64,000 bases of DNA from Clostridiales bacterium (lineage in GTDB: Bacteria; Bacillota; Clostridia; Christensenellales; Aristaeellaceae). How positions within the stretch are numbered: position 1 is the stretch's first letter; every line of letters starts with the position of its first letter. The notes beneath the pieces were generated by a model, which saw nothing but the letters and a program-made list of their open reading frames with translations, was not told the origin of the DNA and did no database searches. Both the position numbers and the translations under genes were made by a program. This document shows, in pieces, positions 8,392-18,171 of the stretch. The stretch lies in contig JAAYIN010000050.1 in assembly GCA_012523405.1 (NCBI GenBank), forward strand, positions 58,989 to 122,988. The letters are read 5' to 3'.

Positions 8392-10053
8392 TTAGGTATT
8401 CCAATGCCATACCTGCGCTTCGTAGGGATGGAGCGCGGCGCAAGCAGGACTAGCGTAGTTTGAGATCAAAAGTGTTTTTGGCAAGCTTGATAGTTCGTCA
8501 CTCAGCGTGATGCAAGCATCTTCGCCGCTGAAATTGAGCAGCACAAGGAGATGAGCGCCTTGATACTCACGGGTATAGGCATAGATTTGCGGATGCTCGC
8601 GCTCCAAGAGCTCATATGTACCATAAACCATGACTTTGCATTGCTTGCGCAACTCAATCAATCTCTTGTAATAATGGTATACGCTCTGAGGATCGTCTAT
8701 CTCTTGAGCTGCATTGATTTCCACGTGATTTGGGTTGACAGAAAGCCAAGGCGCGGCGGTTGTGAACCCTGCGTTGACGGTTGTGTCCCACTGCATGGGT
8801 GTGCGGGCATTATCTCGGCCCTTATAGGCGATTGCTTTCATGACATCGGCCGGGTCTTGATGAAACACCTCAACGGCCTCTTTGTAGTGGTTCAAGGTAT
8901 CAATGTCTCTGTACTTATCAATGGAATCAAAATGAATATTGGTCATGCCGAGCTCTTCGCCTTGATAAATATAAGGTGTGCCTTGAAGCGTGTGCAGGAA
9001 AGTTGCTAGCATTTTTGCACTTTGAACGCGGTATTCTTTGTCGTTGCCAAAGCGGCTGACCATTCGAGCTTGATCGTGGTTATTGAGGTATAGGCTGTTC
9101 CAGCAGCCTTCTTCAAGTGCCGTTTGCCAGTGAGTAAATACATCCTTTAGCTCTGTGAGCTGCCACGGACGGATATTCCATTTGTCCTCGCCAACAGCAT
9201 CAATATACATATGTTCAAATGTGAAAACCATATTTAGTTCACGCCGATCTTCATGCGTATATAGCTTGGCTTGATCGGTTGTTACAGACACCATTTCGCC
9301 GACTGTCATATAGTCGCCTTTGGATAGTACGCGCTGATTCATTTCCTGAAGATACTCGTGTACATGAGGTCCATTGGCGATATAGGGGGTTGGAAGCTGG
9401 AAGCCTTCGCCGGACATGGCAGGAAGGGAAGGCACTTTTGAGATGTAGTTAATGACATCCATGCGGAAGCCGTCTATCCCTTTATCCGCCCAAAACTGCA
9501 TGATACTATAGACCTCCGCTCGTACCTTGGGATTGTCCCAATTGAGATCGGGCTGCTTTTTGGTATATAAATGGAGGAAATACTGATCACCGCTGGGCTC
9601 CTTTTCCCATGCGGAGAAACCAAAGTGACTGGCCCAGTTGTTAGGCAGCTGTCCCTCTTTGCCATCACGGAAAAAATAATAATCACGGTAGGGCGACGAT
9701 GGGTCTTCGCAAGCTGCGCGGAACCATGCATGTTCATCCGATGTGTGATTGACCACCAAATCCATCATGAGCTTAAGCCCACGGGCATGCATTTGTGCAA
9801 GTAAAAGGTCGAAGTCCTCCATGGTTCCAAAATCATCCATGATTCCGCGATAATCACTGATATCATAGCCGTTGTCATCATTGGGTGAACTGAAAATAGG
9901 GGAAAGCCAAATGACATCTACACCTAAATCTTTTAAATAGTCGAGGCGACTGATGATACCCTTCAGGTCTCCAATGCCATCTCCATTAGAATCCATAAAG
10001 CTTCTAGGATAAATTTGATAAACGACCGCTTCTTTCCACCATGCTTCTGTCAT
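8392..10053 (-). CDS. GH13 alpha-glucosidase (oligo-1,6-glucosidase type)
   Basis: A cytoplasmic (beta/alpha)8-barrel glucosidase of 553 aa, the normal length for the oligo-1,6-glucosidase/trehalose-6-phosphate hydrolase group. The nucleophile is Asp199 in GFRMDVI, the acid Glu253 in TVGEM, and the third acid Asp327 in LNNHDQ. The residue after the nucleophile is Val (Val200). In this subfamily that marks alpha-1,6 activity, whereas Ala/Thr/Gly marks alpha-1,4. The start ATG follows AAGGAGGCG. It is a single-gene unit divergent from the GH65 phosphorylase operon, with which it may share alpha-glucoside substrates. Trehalose-6-phosphate hydrolase is a less likely alternative, because no PTS or treR is nearby. 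Confidence 0.88.
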   Translation of the reverse strand: MTEAWWKEAVVYQIYPRSFMDSNGDGIGDLKGIISRLDYLKDLGVDVIWLSPIFSSPNDDNGYDISDYRGIMDDFGTMEDFDLLLAQMHARGLKLMMDLVVNHTSDEHAWFRAACEDPSSPYRDYYFFRDGKEGQLPNNWASHFGFSAWEKEPSGDQYFLHLYTKKQPDLNWDNPKVRAEVYSIMQFWADKGIDGFRMDVINYISKVPSLPAMSGEGFQLPTPYIANGPHVHEYLQEMNQRVLSKGDYMTVGEMVSVTTDQAKLYTHEDRRELNMVFTFEHMYIDAVGEDKWNIRPWQLTELKDVFTHWQTALEEGCWNSLYLNNHDQARMVSRFGNDKEYRVQSAKMLATFLHTLQGTPYIYQGEELGMTNIHFDSIDKYRDIDTLNHYKEAVEVFHQDPADVMKAIAYKGRDNARTPMQWDTTVNAGFTTAAPWLSVNPNHVEINAAQEIDDPQSVYHYYKRLIELRKQCKVMVYGTYELLEREHPQIYAYTREYQGAHLLVLLNFSGEDACITLSDELSSLPKTLLISNYASPACAALHPYEAQVWHWNT

Positions 10054-10197
10054 GATGCTTCGCCTCCTTATGCTTGAGGAATAATGATAGTATAACAGAT
10101 GGAGGAAGTAACTGATTATGATTTCACTGAAAATGAGAAAACAATCAGTTTTGTATAACAGAATCCTTACAATTTATCTGAGGTATGGTGATATGCA

Positions 10198-10227
10198 TTG
10201 ACTTGCGCGAATGGCAAAGAGTAAAAT
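10198..10227 (+). promoter_or_regulatory. Candidate promoter of the GH65 operon
   Basis: TTGACT (10198-10203), an 18-base spacer and TAAAAT (10222-10227). It lies in the 212-base gap between the divergent GH13 and GH65 genes and leaves a leader of about 35 bases. Confidence 0.5.
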
Positions 10228-10265
10228 TGATGATGGGTAAGTGAAGTGTGGAAAGGGTGGATCAT

Positions 10266-12482
10266 ATGAATCGCCTAAAAATTACACCCAATCATATCAG
10301 CTCGGGCGGCTGGTGCACCGAGGAGCAAAATCAAATAGAATCGATCTTCTGTCAAGGGAATGGATATATGGGACTCCGTGCTGCTAGCGAGCTATCAAGT
10401 CCGCTGCGATCCTGCGGCGCATTTGTTGCAGGTTGTTTTGACGCGCTTGCAGGTGAGGTGAGTGAGCTGGTGATGATGCCCGATTTCATCGGCATTGAGT
10501 TGCGCGTTGATGGCGAGTATATGACGATGGAAGAAGCAACTGAATATGAGTGCCGCATTGAGCTGGAAACAGGCGAGCTTTGGCGCAAATACAGGCTTGA
10601 AACAAGGCCTGGTATTGCGATTGATGTCAGTGCGCGGCGAATTGTATCGCTTGGAAATAAGCACCTTTGTACCCAGCAAATCACGCTGACACCTAACCGA
10701 GATTGCTGCATCGCATTGACGCATCGGCTGGACGGAAGTGTGAGCAATAGCGGCGCACAGCATATGCATTTGATTGATCGCAGATGCCAAGTGGGGGATT
10801 GCTGGCAGCTTGGTCTAAAAACCAATCAATCTGAGGTTGCGGTTGCACTTTTTGCGGCTGCTCAAATATCACAATCACAAGCACAGACCTCCATAGCGAT
10901 GGAAAGAAGAACCATCGGAACAAAATATGAGTGGCTGGCTAAAGCGCAAGAAGCTACAGTGTTTACTACCTACATCGGTATACATACGGATCGTGATCCT
11001 GATACGATTGATCCAATGCAATCTGCACGCGTGACGGCGTGCGAGGCAAGGCAGATCGGTTTTTCAAAAGTGACGGAGGAAAATGCTGCGGATTGGGCTG
11101 TATACTGGAAGAAACATGATGTGAAAATCAGCGGATCAGAGGCCGACCAAGCAGCGATGCGGTTCGCTCTCTATCATCTGCGCATCATGACACCATGCGG
11201 CGATGAACGGATGAACATTGGTGCAAAGGGTTTGTCTGGACAAGCGTATAGGGGACACACCTTTTGGGATACTGAAATGTTTATGCTCATGCCTTGGATG
11301 ATGACTAACCCACAGGTGGCTCGGGATTTGCTGACCTATCGATACTTATGCTTGCCAACAGCAAGGCGAAAGGCAGTAGAAAACGGATGCAGCGGTGCAC
11401 TTTTTCCGTGGGAAAGTGCATGGATTGAAGACGGTGAACAAACACCTGATGAAGGCGAACCGGATGTTGTCACAGGCAAACCCATCCCGATTTATACGGG
11501 AAAAATGGAAATCCATGTGAATGCGGACGTGGCACTTGGGGTGTGGCGTTACTATGAAGCGACGGGTGATGCTGCATTTATGGATGAGATGGGTTGGGAA
11601 ATCCTATGGGAGACAGGGCGATATTGGGCGGATCGTGCTGAGTGGAATGAAGAGAAGCAACAGTATGAAATCAACCATCTGATTGGACCTGATGAGTACA
11701 CGGAGCCTGCGGATAACAACGCATATACCAATTACATGGCTCAATGGAATATGGACAAAGCCGTCCTTGCATCAGGACATCTATCAGCGACGGATAAAAA
11801 ATCAATTGAAAAGATCAAGCGGGTATCAAGCGGTTTATATCTGCCGCAGCCAAACCAAGATGGCATTGTGCCCCAATGCGATGGCTTTTTACAGCTCCCG
11901 ATGCTTGACATTACTAAATATAAAGGGAAGCCAGGCGCTATATTAAAACGTTATAATGTTGAGCAACTCTCAAAAACCCAAGTTGCCAAGCAAGCGGACG
12001 TGATCGCGCTTATGACACTCTTGCCAAACATACTTAGCCAAGAAAGATGGGAAGCGAATTTCGATTATTATGAAGCACGCTGCCTCCATGATTCTTCGCT
12101 CAGCTATAATACATACAGCCTTGCGGCGATGCGTCTTTGCCGAGTAGAGGAAGCGTATGAACTGTTTGAAAAGGCAGCAACCGTAGATTTGGCAGAAGGT
12201 ATGGCATCAGCAGAGGGGATTCACGCGGCAGCCATGGGCGGCATTTGGCAATGCGTGGTGATGGGCTTTGGGGGCGTGGAGGTCAAAGATGGGCAATTGC
12301 TGCTGGCACCAGCCCTTCCCAAGGCATGGGACGAACTGAGCTTTCAGATTACCTACCAAGGCATTGATGTCAAAATCGCCGTTCGTGCCGAGCAGCTACG
12401 AGTATCGGTGTCCAAGCCCCTTGAAATCATGGTTTATGGTAAACGAGTACTTGTGCTAGATGAATCGATCATGCCTTGCTAG
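10266..12482 (+). CDS. GH65 disaccharide phosphorylase
   Basis: A cytoplasmic (alpha/alpha)6-barrel phosphorylase (738 aa) that splits an alpha-glucoside with phosphate to give beta-glucose 1-phosphate. The catalytic Glu477 lies in GPDEYTEPADNNAYTN. Substrate and phosphate loops RGHTFWDTEMFMLMP, KQADVIAL and GIHAAAMGGIWQ are all present. The ATG at 10266 is chosen because AAAGGGTGG precedes it, and the GTG at 10248 has no ribosome site. Family members act on maltose, trehalose, kojibiose or nigerose, and these cannot be told apart by eye. Next to an alpha-1,6-type GH13 gene, maltose or kojibiose are reasonable guesses. The gene is followed after 16 bases by the histidine kinase, an unusual operon partner. 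Confidence 0.88.
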   Translation: MNRLKITPNHISSGGWCTEEQNQIESIFCQGNGYMGLRAASELSSPLRSCGAFVAGCFDALAGEVSELVMMPDFIGIELRVDGEYMTMEEATEYECRIELETGELWRKYRLETRPGIAIDVSARRIVSLGNKHLCTQQITLTPNRDCCIALTHRLDGSVSNSGAQHMHLIDRRCQVGDCWQLGLKTNQSEVAVALFAAAQISQSQAQTSIAMERRTIGTKYEWLAKAQEATVFTTYIGIHTDRDPDTIDPMQSARVTACEARQIGFSKVTEENAADWAVYWKKHDVKISGSEADQAAMRFALYHLRIMTPCGDERMNIGAKGLSGQAYRGHTFWDTEMFMLMPWMMTNPQVARDLLTYRYLCLPTARRKAVENGCSGALFPWESAWIEDGEQTPDEGEPDVVTGKPIPIYTGKMEIHVNADVALGVWRYYEATGDAAFMDEMGWEILWETGRYWADRAEWNEEKQQYEINHLIGPDEYTEPADNNAYTNYMAQWNMDKAVLASGHLSATDKKSIEKIKRVSSGLYLPQPNQDGIVPQCDGFLQLPMLDITKYKGKPGAILKRYNVEQLSKTQVAKQADVIALMTLLPNILSQERWEANFDYYEARCLHDSSLSYNTYSLAAMRLCRVEEAYELFEKAATVDLAEGMASAEGIHAAAMGGIWQCVVMGFGGVEVKDGQLLLAPALPKAWDELSFQITYQGIDVKIAVRAEQLRVSVSKPLEIMVYGKRVLVLDESIMPC

Positions 12483-12498
12483 ATCGTGGAGGAATGTC

Positions 12499-14265
12499 AT
12501 GTTGTGGGTTAAAAAGATATCACTTCAAAGAAGGATACTCCTGACCTTTATTCTGTTTTTTCTGATTCTATCGGTGGTCTTTGGGCTTTTCATTCTTCGC
12601 ACATCCAATACGGAGCGGGATTATTATGGGCGTGTGCTCATGCAGGCAAACCGCATGATTGATAATAAGCTGACAACTATCATTCAAGATTTGCGCTTTA
12701 ATTCTTCGATGTATTTGGTGAATACAGACATTCTGACCTATGTGGAGAATGATTTCTACATGGGTAAATCGCTATATGTTGAGGCGCTCAGAGGACTCAA
12801 AAGCAATACGCTTTCTGTGAAGATCAATCCGGATATCTCCAGCGTCACTTACCTTACGCTATCCGATCATGTATATAGCGGAGCGGGCTATAACGAAGAA
12901 TATCTGGAGAATCTGAAGCGGATGGCACAGACGATGGATGAGAACGAGCAGAAATACTACGTGTCACATGTTTATGAAACAACCATCAATCAGCAAAACG
13001 TGAAGACGGTGACCTATGCTTTCTTAATGAACAATCCTTATAATTTCAAGCCCATCGGTCATGGCTTCATCAACATCGATATCAAGCGTTTGGCCCAGAC
13101 ATTCCAAGTGCTGACGGTTGGCGAGGATGTTATGGCGATGGGGGTTCAGAATGGGCAAGCGCTCTTTGAATCAGGCGAGGAATCTCAGGTACTCAATCAA
13201 CCGCTGATTGAAGCCATTGAAGAAAACAAACAAGAGATTAAGGCGGGGGAGTTGCTGATCCCTGTGAAGACGGATGTAGGAAGCTATCTATCTGCAATTC
13301 TTTATAATGAAGCAATGGATTTGAACATTGTGAACTACGTGCCAATGGATTTGGTAAATTCGCAGGCAACCAAGGGGATAAAAATTTACCTATATTCGGT
13401 ATCCTTGCTGATGATCGTATTTGTTGGCAGCAGTGCGATTCTGTCCATGGTCATGACAAAGCCCATCCGTATTTTGCAGGCGGGTATGAAAGAGCTTGAG
13501 AGCGGCGACATGAAGGAGATTTCTGAGCAAACGGATCGCCAAGATGATATGGGTGAATTAATTCGAGGATTTAATCACATGGTGTATAAACTGCGTGAGA
13601 GTATTTTGAGAGAATATGAGCAACGAGATTTGCAGCGAAAAGCGCAGATTAAAATGCTTGAGAGCCAAATCAACCCGCATTTCCTCTATAATGTGCTGAA
13701 CTTGATTTCCTCCATCGCTCAGATTGAGGATGTGCCTGAAATCTCCGACATAGCAACGGACCTTGGTGACCTGTTCAGATACAGCATATCTGGCGGCTCG
13801 ACAGCGACGTTGAGCGAAGAACTGGATCAAGTGCGCCGCTATATCGCTATCCAGCGCATGTGCATGGCTGGCGATCTGAAGGTGGAGTACAACATAAGCG
13901 AGGACACACTGGACATGCAGGTGCTGAAGTTCATGCTGCAACCCTTGGTGGAAAACTGCTTCGTTCATGGATTTGGAAGGCGCGGTTCGGGCGGCATACT
14001 CACCATTACCTCCAAGCTCATCGAAGATCAACTCTATATCGCTGTGAGCGATGACGGAGCGGGTATTGAGCCTGAACGATTGCATGAACTACAGGAACTA
14101 TGCAGACATCCGCAGGTTCTCTACCAACAAGATCAAAGCAGCATTGGCATGCTTAATGTGAATTTCCGCTTGATCGGGCTATATGGTATGGAGCATGGAT
14201 TGATCATTCGAAGTGATCCGGGACAAGGTACCACATTATCAATGCTGATCCCAGTTGAGACTTGA
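12499..14265 (+). CDS. YesM-type sensor histidine kinase
   Basis: A membrane sensor kinase of 588 aa. TM1 is about residues 11-33, an extracytoplasmic sensor loop spans about 34-293, and TM2 about 294-318. A HAMP linker (MTKPIRILQAGMKEL) follows, then a His_kinase/HATPase module with phospho-acceptor His394 in ESQINPHFLYN, N-box LQPLVENCFVHG and G-box DDGAGI. The ATG at 12499 has GGAGG six bases upstream; an earlier ATG at 12460 lies inside the GH65 gene. It is cotranscribed with the response regulator that follows after 15 bases. It presumably senses a sugar, perhaps through the neighbouring binding protein, and controls the importer genes. Confidence 0.9.
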   Translation: MLWVKKISLQRRILLTFILFFLILSVVFGLFILRTSNTERDYYGRVLMQANRMIDNKLTTIIQDLRFNSSMYLVNTDILTYVENDFYMGKSLYVEALRGLKSNTLSVKINPDISSVTYLTLSDHVYSGAGYNEEYLENLKRMAQTMDENEQKYYVSHVYETTINQQNVKTVTYAFLMNNPYNFKPIGHGFINIDIKRLAQTFQVLTVGEDVMAMGVQNGQALFESGEESQVLNQPLIEAIEENKQEIKAGELLIPVKTDVGSYLSAILYNEAMDLNIVNYVPMDLVNSQATKGIKIYLYSVSLLMIVFVGSSAILSMVMTKPIRILQAGMKELESGDMKEISEQTDRQDDMGELIRGFNHMVYKLRESILREYEQRDLQRKAQIKMLESQINPHFLYNVLNLISSIAQIEDVPEISDIATDLGDLFRYSISGGSTATLSEELDQVRRYIAIQRMCMAGDLKVEYNISEDTLDMQVLKFMLQPLVENCFVHGFGRRGSGGILTITSKLIEDQLYIAVSDDGAGIEPERLHELQELCRHPQVLYQQDQSSIGMLNVNFRLIGLYGMEHGLIIRSDPGQGTTLSMLIPVET

Positions 14266-14280
14266 AAGGAGAATGAGTCA

Positions 14281-15804
14281 TTGCGTTTTATTATTGCAGA
14301 TGATGTATTCTATGCACGTAAAGCCATTGAAAAGATGGTGATGGAATGGGACGCACAATCGCGCATTGTGCTATCGTGTGACAATGGTGTTCGGGTGCTC
14401 AAAGCACTTGAGCAGGAAACGGTTGATGTGCTCATTTTGGATATAAAGATGCCGGGCATGGACGGCCTGCAAGTAAGCGAGATTGTGCGAAAGGAATATC
14501 CTCACATCAAAACGCTGCTTGTTACGGGTTACGCAGAATTTGAATATGCGCGTAACGCACTAAAAAACGGTGTGTTTCGCTATTTGCTCAAGCCGCTCAA
14601 AAAAGAAGAGCTTTATGGTGCGCTTGATGAGTTGAAAGCATTGCTGGGCAGCTATGCCGAAAGAAGGCAACCGGATGGGGATGCGCAGCGCATGATGAAC
14701 AGCTATCGCATGATGGGATTCCTGTCTGGCGGAGTGGGCATTGAGCCCAGATATCCCTTGCCTGAGGAGGTACTGCAACGCGGTTACCTCACTTCGGTTG
14801 TGCTCTGCGCTGAGATTACCGACGCGCAGCTCAGCAGTGTAGCAGAGGAGATCATCTCGGAGGAAGTTTTTATCTATGGTGATATGCTGCACGGACACCG
14901 ATGGCTGCTTCTCATATGCAATGGGGAAGATTTACCGATTAATAAGTTTCAAGCGGTATGTATGGAAAAGATGGAACTCTTGACTCAGGAGATACCAAGA
15001 AGATATGCACAAGTCTGCGTCGTTGGTGCTGCACCTGCGTCAAAATGTATTGCTGAAATGCCCGAATGCTATTTGAGGGCAAAACGCGCATTGAGCTTAC
15101 GATTGATCCAGAAGAGGGAAAGGGTCTTTCTCTTTAGCGATAGTGGTAAGGATAAACCGGTTCTATCAAAAGAAGACCTTCGAATGATCAGGACAAAATT
15201 ACAAGCCCACAAAACAGATGAAGTGGAGAAGATGCTTGAAAAGAAGATTGCGATGCTGCCGAGGCTGAGCCTATGCCAAGCTGAAAAAACATACCATGAC
15301 TTTTTCTCGATTGCGCTTTCGCTTAGGATGGAGAGGGGACAGTCAGGAGAGGGGAAGCTTGCACCGAGGCAGCTGTGGGACTTTAACACATCCAAACAAG
15401 TGACTCAATATCTCGAGGATTTGATCTATGGAGAGCAGGATGTCAAAGAAGAAGGGGAATGGGATATCATTTCTGAGATCAAAGAGTTTCTTCAAGAAAA
15501 CTATTATTGTGAAATTTCTCTCAATGAGCTGGCAACCACCAAGTACTTCATGAATCCAAATTATCTGAGCCGATTATTTAAAAGCCAAGTGGGAATGGGG
15601 TTTTCGAAGTATCTACTCCGATTGCGCATGGAAAAGGCGCGTAGCCTCATCAGTCAAGACGACCTTAATATCAACGAAGTCGCTGCAATGGTAGGGTATG
15701 CTAGTACATCCTACTTTATTGGGAACTTCAAGAAGTACTATGGTGATACGCCCGGAAACCTTAGCAATGCATTCAAAGATGGTCAAGGTTTGATCACGGA
15801 GTAG
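14281..15804 (+). CDS. AraC-type response regulator (YesN-like)
   Basis: A two-component regulator of 507 aa. The receiver domain (residues 1-120) has Asp7/Asp8, phosphorylated Asp54 in ILDIKMPG and Lys104 in YLLKPL. A long linker of about 280 residues follows. An AraC/XylS double helix-turn-helix closes the protein (ISLNELATTKYFMNPNYLSRLFK, then LNINEVAAMVGYASTSYFIGNFKKYYGDTP). The start is a TTG at 14281 behind AAAGGAG. Partner of the kinase immediately upstream, it most likely activates the binding-protein gene that begins 134 bases downstream, whose promoter lacks a clear -35 box. Confidence 0.9.
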   Translation: MRFIIADDVFYARKAIEKMVMEWDAQSRIVLSCDNGVRVLKALEQETVDVLILDIKMPGMDGLQVSEIVRKEYPHIKTLLVTGYAEFEYARNALKNGVFRYLLKPLKKEELYGALDELKALLGSYAERRQPDGDAQRMMNSYRMMGFLSGGVGIEPRYPLPEEVLQRGYLTSVVLCAEITDAQLSSVAEEIISEEVFIYGDMLHGHRWLLLICNGEDLPINKFQAVCMEKMELLTQEIPRRYAQVCVVGAAPASKCIAEMPECYLRAKRALSLRLIQKRERVFLFSDSGKDKPVLSKEDLRMIRTKLQAHKTDEVEKMLEKKIAMLPRLSLCQAEKTYHDFFSIALSLRMERGQSGEGKLAPRQLWDFNTSKQVTQYLEDLIYGEQDVKEEGEWDIISEIKEFLQENYYCEISLNELATTKYFMNPNYLSRLFKSQVGMGFSKYLLRLRMEKARSLISQDDLNINEVAAMVGYASTSYFIGNFKKYYGDTPGNLSNAFKDGQGLITE

Positions 15805-15882
15805 AGGCCGAATGCAAAACAACACACTTTCCTTACATCATACAAAGTCATTTTTCATGTATCATACGATATATGAATCCAT

Positions 15883-15888
15883 TATAAT
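15883..15888 (+). promoter_or_regulatory. -10 box of a possibly activator-dependent promoter
   Basis: A perfect TATAAT at 15883-15888 lies 50 bases before the binding-protein start. The position 17 bases upstream reads TATCAT, not a -35 consensus. That fits a promoter needing activation by the AraC-type regulator just upstream. Confidence 0.4.
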
Positions 15889-15937
15889 AGAAAACAGATA
15901 AGACGCAGAGCGTCATAATTCAAAAGGAGGGTCCATC

Positions 15938-17170
15938 ATGAAAAAAATGCTTAGTGTTTTGCTAATCTTGGCAATGTGCCTAGGTCTAGCGGGTAACGTC
16001 TACGCAGAGGAACAGGTCACAATTGAGTTCTTCCAAATGAAAGATGAAGGCACCGACTACTACGAACAACTAATCGAGGCGTTCGAAGCTCAATACCCCA
16101 ATATCAAGGTTGAGCACACCAACGTACCGGATGCTGAAACCGTAATGATGACTCGTATGTCATCTGACCAGGTTCCAGATGTTTTCACCGTATTCCCCTT
16201 GGACGCAGCTCCCAGAGAGCAAGTCGAAGCTGGTTATGTGATGGAGCTAACAGGCGAAGCAATGCTTGAGAATGTTAGCCCCGACGTTCTTGCAATGACA
16301 GAAGTAAACGGCAAGAACTACACAATTCCTGTGTCGCTGAATATGCTTGGTATTTTCTACAATCTTGACCTGTTTGAACAGGTTGGCGCAGCGATCCCCA
16401 AGACGATCGACGAGCTATATGCATTATGCGACGTATTCAATGCGGCAGAAATCACTCCTTTCACATTCGCTGACAAGGATGTATGGACTGTTCGTCAGTT
16501 CTGCGACCGTGCAAGCGTAACCATGCTAGAGGATCCGGTTGGCTTGTTTGAAAAAATCGCCGCAAGCGAAACCACAGCAGCTGAGTCCGATGAGCTTCGC
16601 TTGATGGGCGAAACCATTGTAAAGCTTCGCGGCTACGGTCAGGAAGACAATCTTGGCACAGGCTACGAGCAGGCAATTGCAGATTTTGCAAACGGCAAAG
16701 CAGCTATGTTCTTCTCCGGCACCTTTGCTTATCCTGAAATCGTGAAGAGCAATGCAGACCTTAAGTTTGCGATGTTCCGCTATCCTGCTTTCAATGCTGA
16801 AAACGAAATCACCGATCGCCTTGGTGTTAACATCGATACTTCGTTCTCCATCAGCGCTTCCACTAAGTATCCTGAAGAAGCTAAGTTGTTTGTAGAATAC
16901 TGCACCAGCCCAGAGCAGGCTCAGAAGTTCTCAGACTATGACGGCACACCTTCTTCGATCATCGGCGTTTCCTTTAACAAGTCCGAGTTTGAAGATATGT
17001 TCGTACAGTATGTACAGACCGGAAAGACCATGTCTGTTCCTGGCAACAGCTGGCCGGCAGGATTCAGCGGCACTTATGGCAACATCTGCCAAGAGCTCAT
17101 TGACAATGGCGATGTTGATGCATGGCTGCAAAACCTCAATGAACTAATCCTTGATACTTACAACGAGTAA
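15938..17170 (+). CDS. CUT1 ABC transporter sugar-binding protein
   Basis: A family-1 solute-binding protein of 410 aa. Residues 1-23 form a signal peptide ending VYA|EE (type I, no lipobox Cys). The mature protein begins VTIEFFQMKDEG, with the hinge/ligand segments TVFPLDAAPREQVEAGYV and NMLGIFYNLDLFEQVGA typical of oligosaccharide binders. AAAGGAGGG precedes the ATG. It is the first gene of the importer part of the GH65-kinase-regulator locus. A hairpin (17215-17243) separates it from the permeases. The ligand is unknown; an alpha-glucoside is suggested by the GH65 gene upstream. Confidence 0.88.
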   Translation: MKKMLSVLLILAMCLGLAGNVYAEEQVTIEFFQMKDEGTDYYEQLIEAFEAQYPNIKVEHTNVPDAETVMMTRMSSDQVPDVFTVFPLDAAPREQVEAGYVMELTGEAMLENVSPDVLAMTEVNGKNYTIPVSLNMLGIFYNLDLFEQVGAAIPKTIDELYALCDVFNAAEITPFTFADKDVWTVRQFCDRASVTMLEDPVGLFEKIAASETTAAESDELRLMGETIVKLRGYGQEDNLGTGYEQAIADFANGKAAMFFSGTFAYPEIVKSNADLKFAMFRYPAFNAENEITDRLGVNIDTSFSISASTKYPEEAKLFVEYCTSPEQAQKFSDYDGTPSSIIGVSFNKSEFEDMFVQYVQTGKTMSVPGNSWPAGFSGTYGNICQELIDNGDVDAWLQNLNELILDTYNE

Positions 17171-17214
17171 AACTTTAATCCCCCATTTACTAACAAAAGT
17201 TATTTGAAGGAAGC

Positions 17215-17243
17215 GGGCGGGTACCCGTAATGGGTACTCGCCC
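17215..17243 (+). terminator. Intercistronic hairpin between binding protein and permeases
   Basis: Stem GGGCGGGTACCC / GGGTACTCGCCC (12 pairs, one G-T) with loop GTAAT and no U-run directly after it. It lies between the binding protein and the first permease and overlaps a spurious upstream ATG at 17230. It probably gives differential expression within the operon. Confidence 0.55.
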
Positions 17244-17274
17244 TATTAAATGGCATGGAAGAGAGGTTGTCCCC

Positions 17275-18171
17275 ATGCAACGTATAAAAAAAGAGAAAAG
17301 CGGCGTGCAAATGGGTAGAAAAACCTATGCACTGTTTACGATTCCTCCACTAATCTTATACACGATGTTTTTCGTATTCTCGGTTGTCTATGGTTTCTAT
17401 TATAGCTTCACAAACTGGAATGGATATGCAAGGACTTATAAATTTGTTGGATTTAAAAACTACGCAAAGTTGTTTACAGATCGCGTATTTAAAAATGCAC
17501 TATTCTTTACTGTTGAGTATACAGTGATCTTGGTCATTGCTGTGAATATTATCGCACTTTTACTGGCGGTACTGCTTTGCTCCAAAATAAAACGACAGAC
17601 ATTTTTTAGAGCAGTCTTTTTCTTCCCCGCAACGCTGAGCCTGATTACCATTGGTTTGGTGTTCAATGAGATTTATTATCGCGCGCTTCCGGTTTTGGGC
17701 AAAGCGCTTGAGATTGGGTGGTTGAGTAAGAACATCCTCTCAAGCTCGTCAACGGCCATATATGGCATTTTAATCGTGCATGTCTGGAAGAGCGTATCCG
17801 TTCCGATGGTTTTGCTCATAGCAGGCATGCAGAATATCAGCCTTGACTTGTATGAGGCGGCTTCTATTGATGGCGCAAACAGTTGGCAACGCTTCTTTAA
17901 AATCACACTTCCGTTGCTGATGCCCGTGCTAAGCGTCTGCATTATCCTTGTAACCAAAGAAGGTTTGACGGTTTATGACTATATCATGACCATGACCAGC
18001 GGCGGTCCGGCAGGTTCGACGCAGTCCATTGCTTTCTTGATTTATGAAAATGCATTTGTCAATACAAAGTTTAGCTACGCAATCACGCAATCGGTTGTCA
18101 TTTTCGCCTTGGTATGCCTTGTTTCGTTCTTCCAGTTCAGAACAACGCGCGGCGGGAAGGAGATAAAGTGA
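17275..18171 (+). CDS. CUT1 ABC sugar permease, UgpA/LacF type
   Basis: A six-segment permease of 298 aa. TM1 is YALFTIPPLILYTMFFVFSVVY, and the EAA loop reads DLYEAASIDGANSWQRFFKITLP. The ATG at 17275 is preferred, with GAGAGG upstream; the earlier ATG at 17230 lies inside an intercistronic hairpin. The stop overlaps the next permease start (TGATGA). It forms the channel with the 18171-19049 product for the locus containing GH65. Confidence 0.92.
   Translation: MQRIKKEKSGVQMGRKTYALFTIPPLILYTMFFVFSVVYGFYYSFTNWNGYARTYKFVGFKNYAKLFTDRVFKNALFFTVEYTVILVIAVNIIALLLAVLLCSKIKRQTFFRAVFFFPATLSLITIGLVFNEIYYRALPVLGKALEIGWLSKNILSSSSTAIYGILIVHVWKSVSVPMVLLIAGMQNISLDLYEAASIDGANSWQRFFKITLPLLMPVLSVCIILVTKEGLTVYDYIMTMTSGGPAGSTQSIAFLIYENAFVNTKFSYAITQSVVIFALVCLVSFFQFRTTRGGKEIK

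Noticed and set aside
17230..17274. Upstream ATG for the first permease of the GH65 locus
   Set aside because: It lies inside the intercistronic hairpin and lacks a ribosome site; the ATG at 17275 has GAGAGG upstream.
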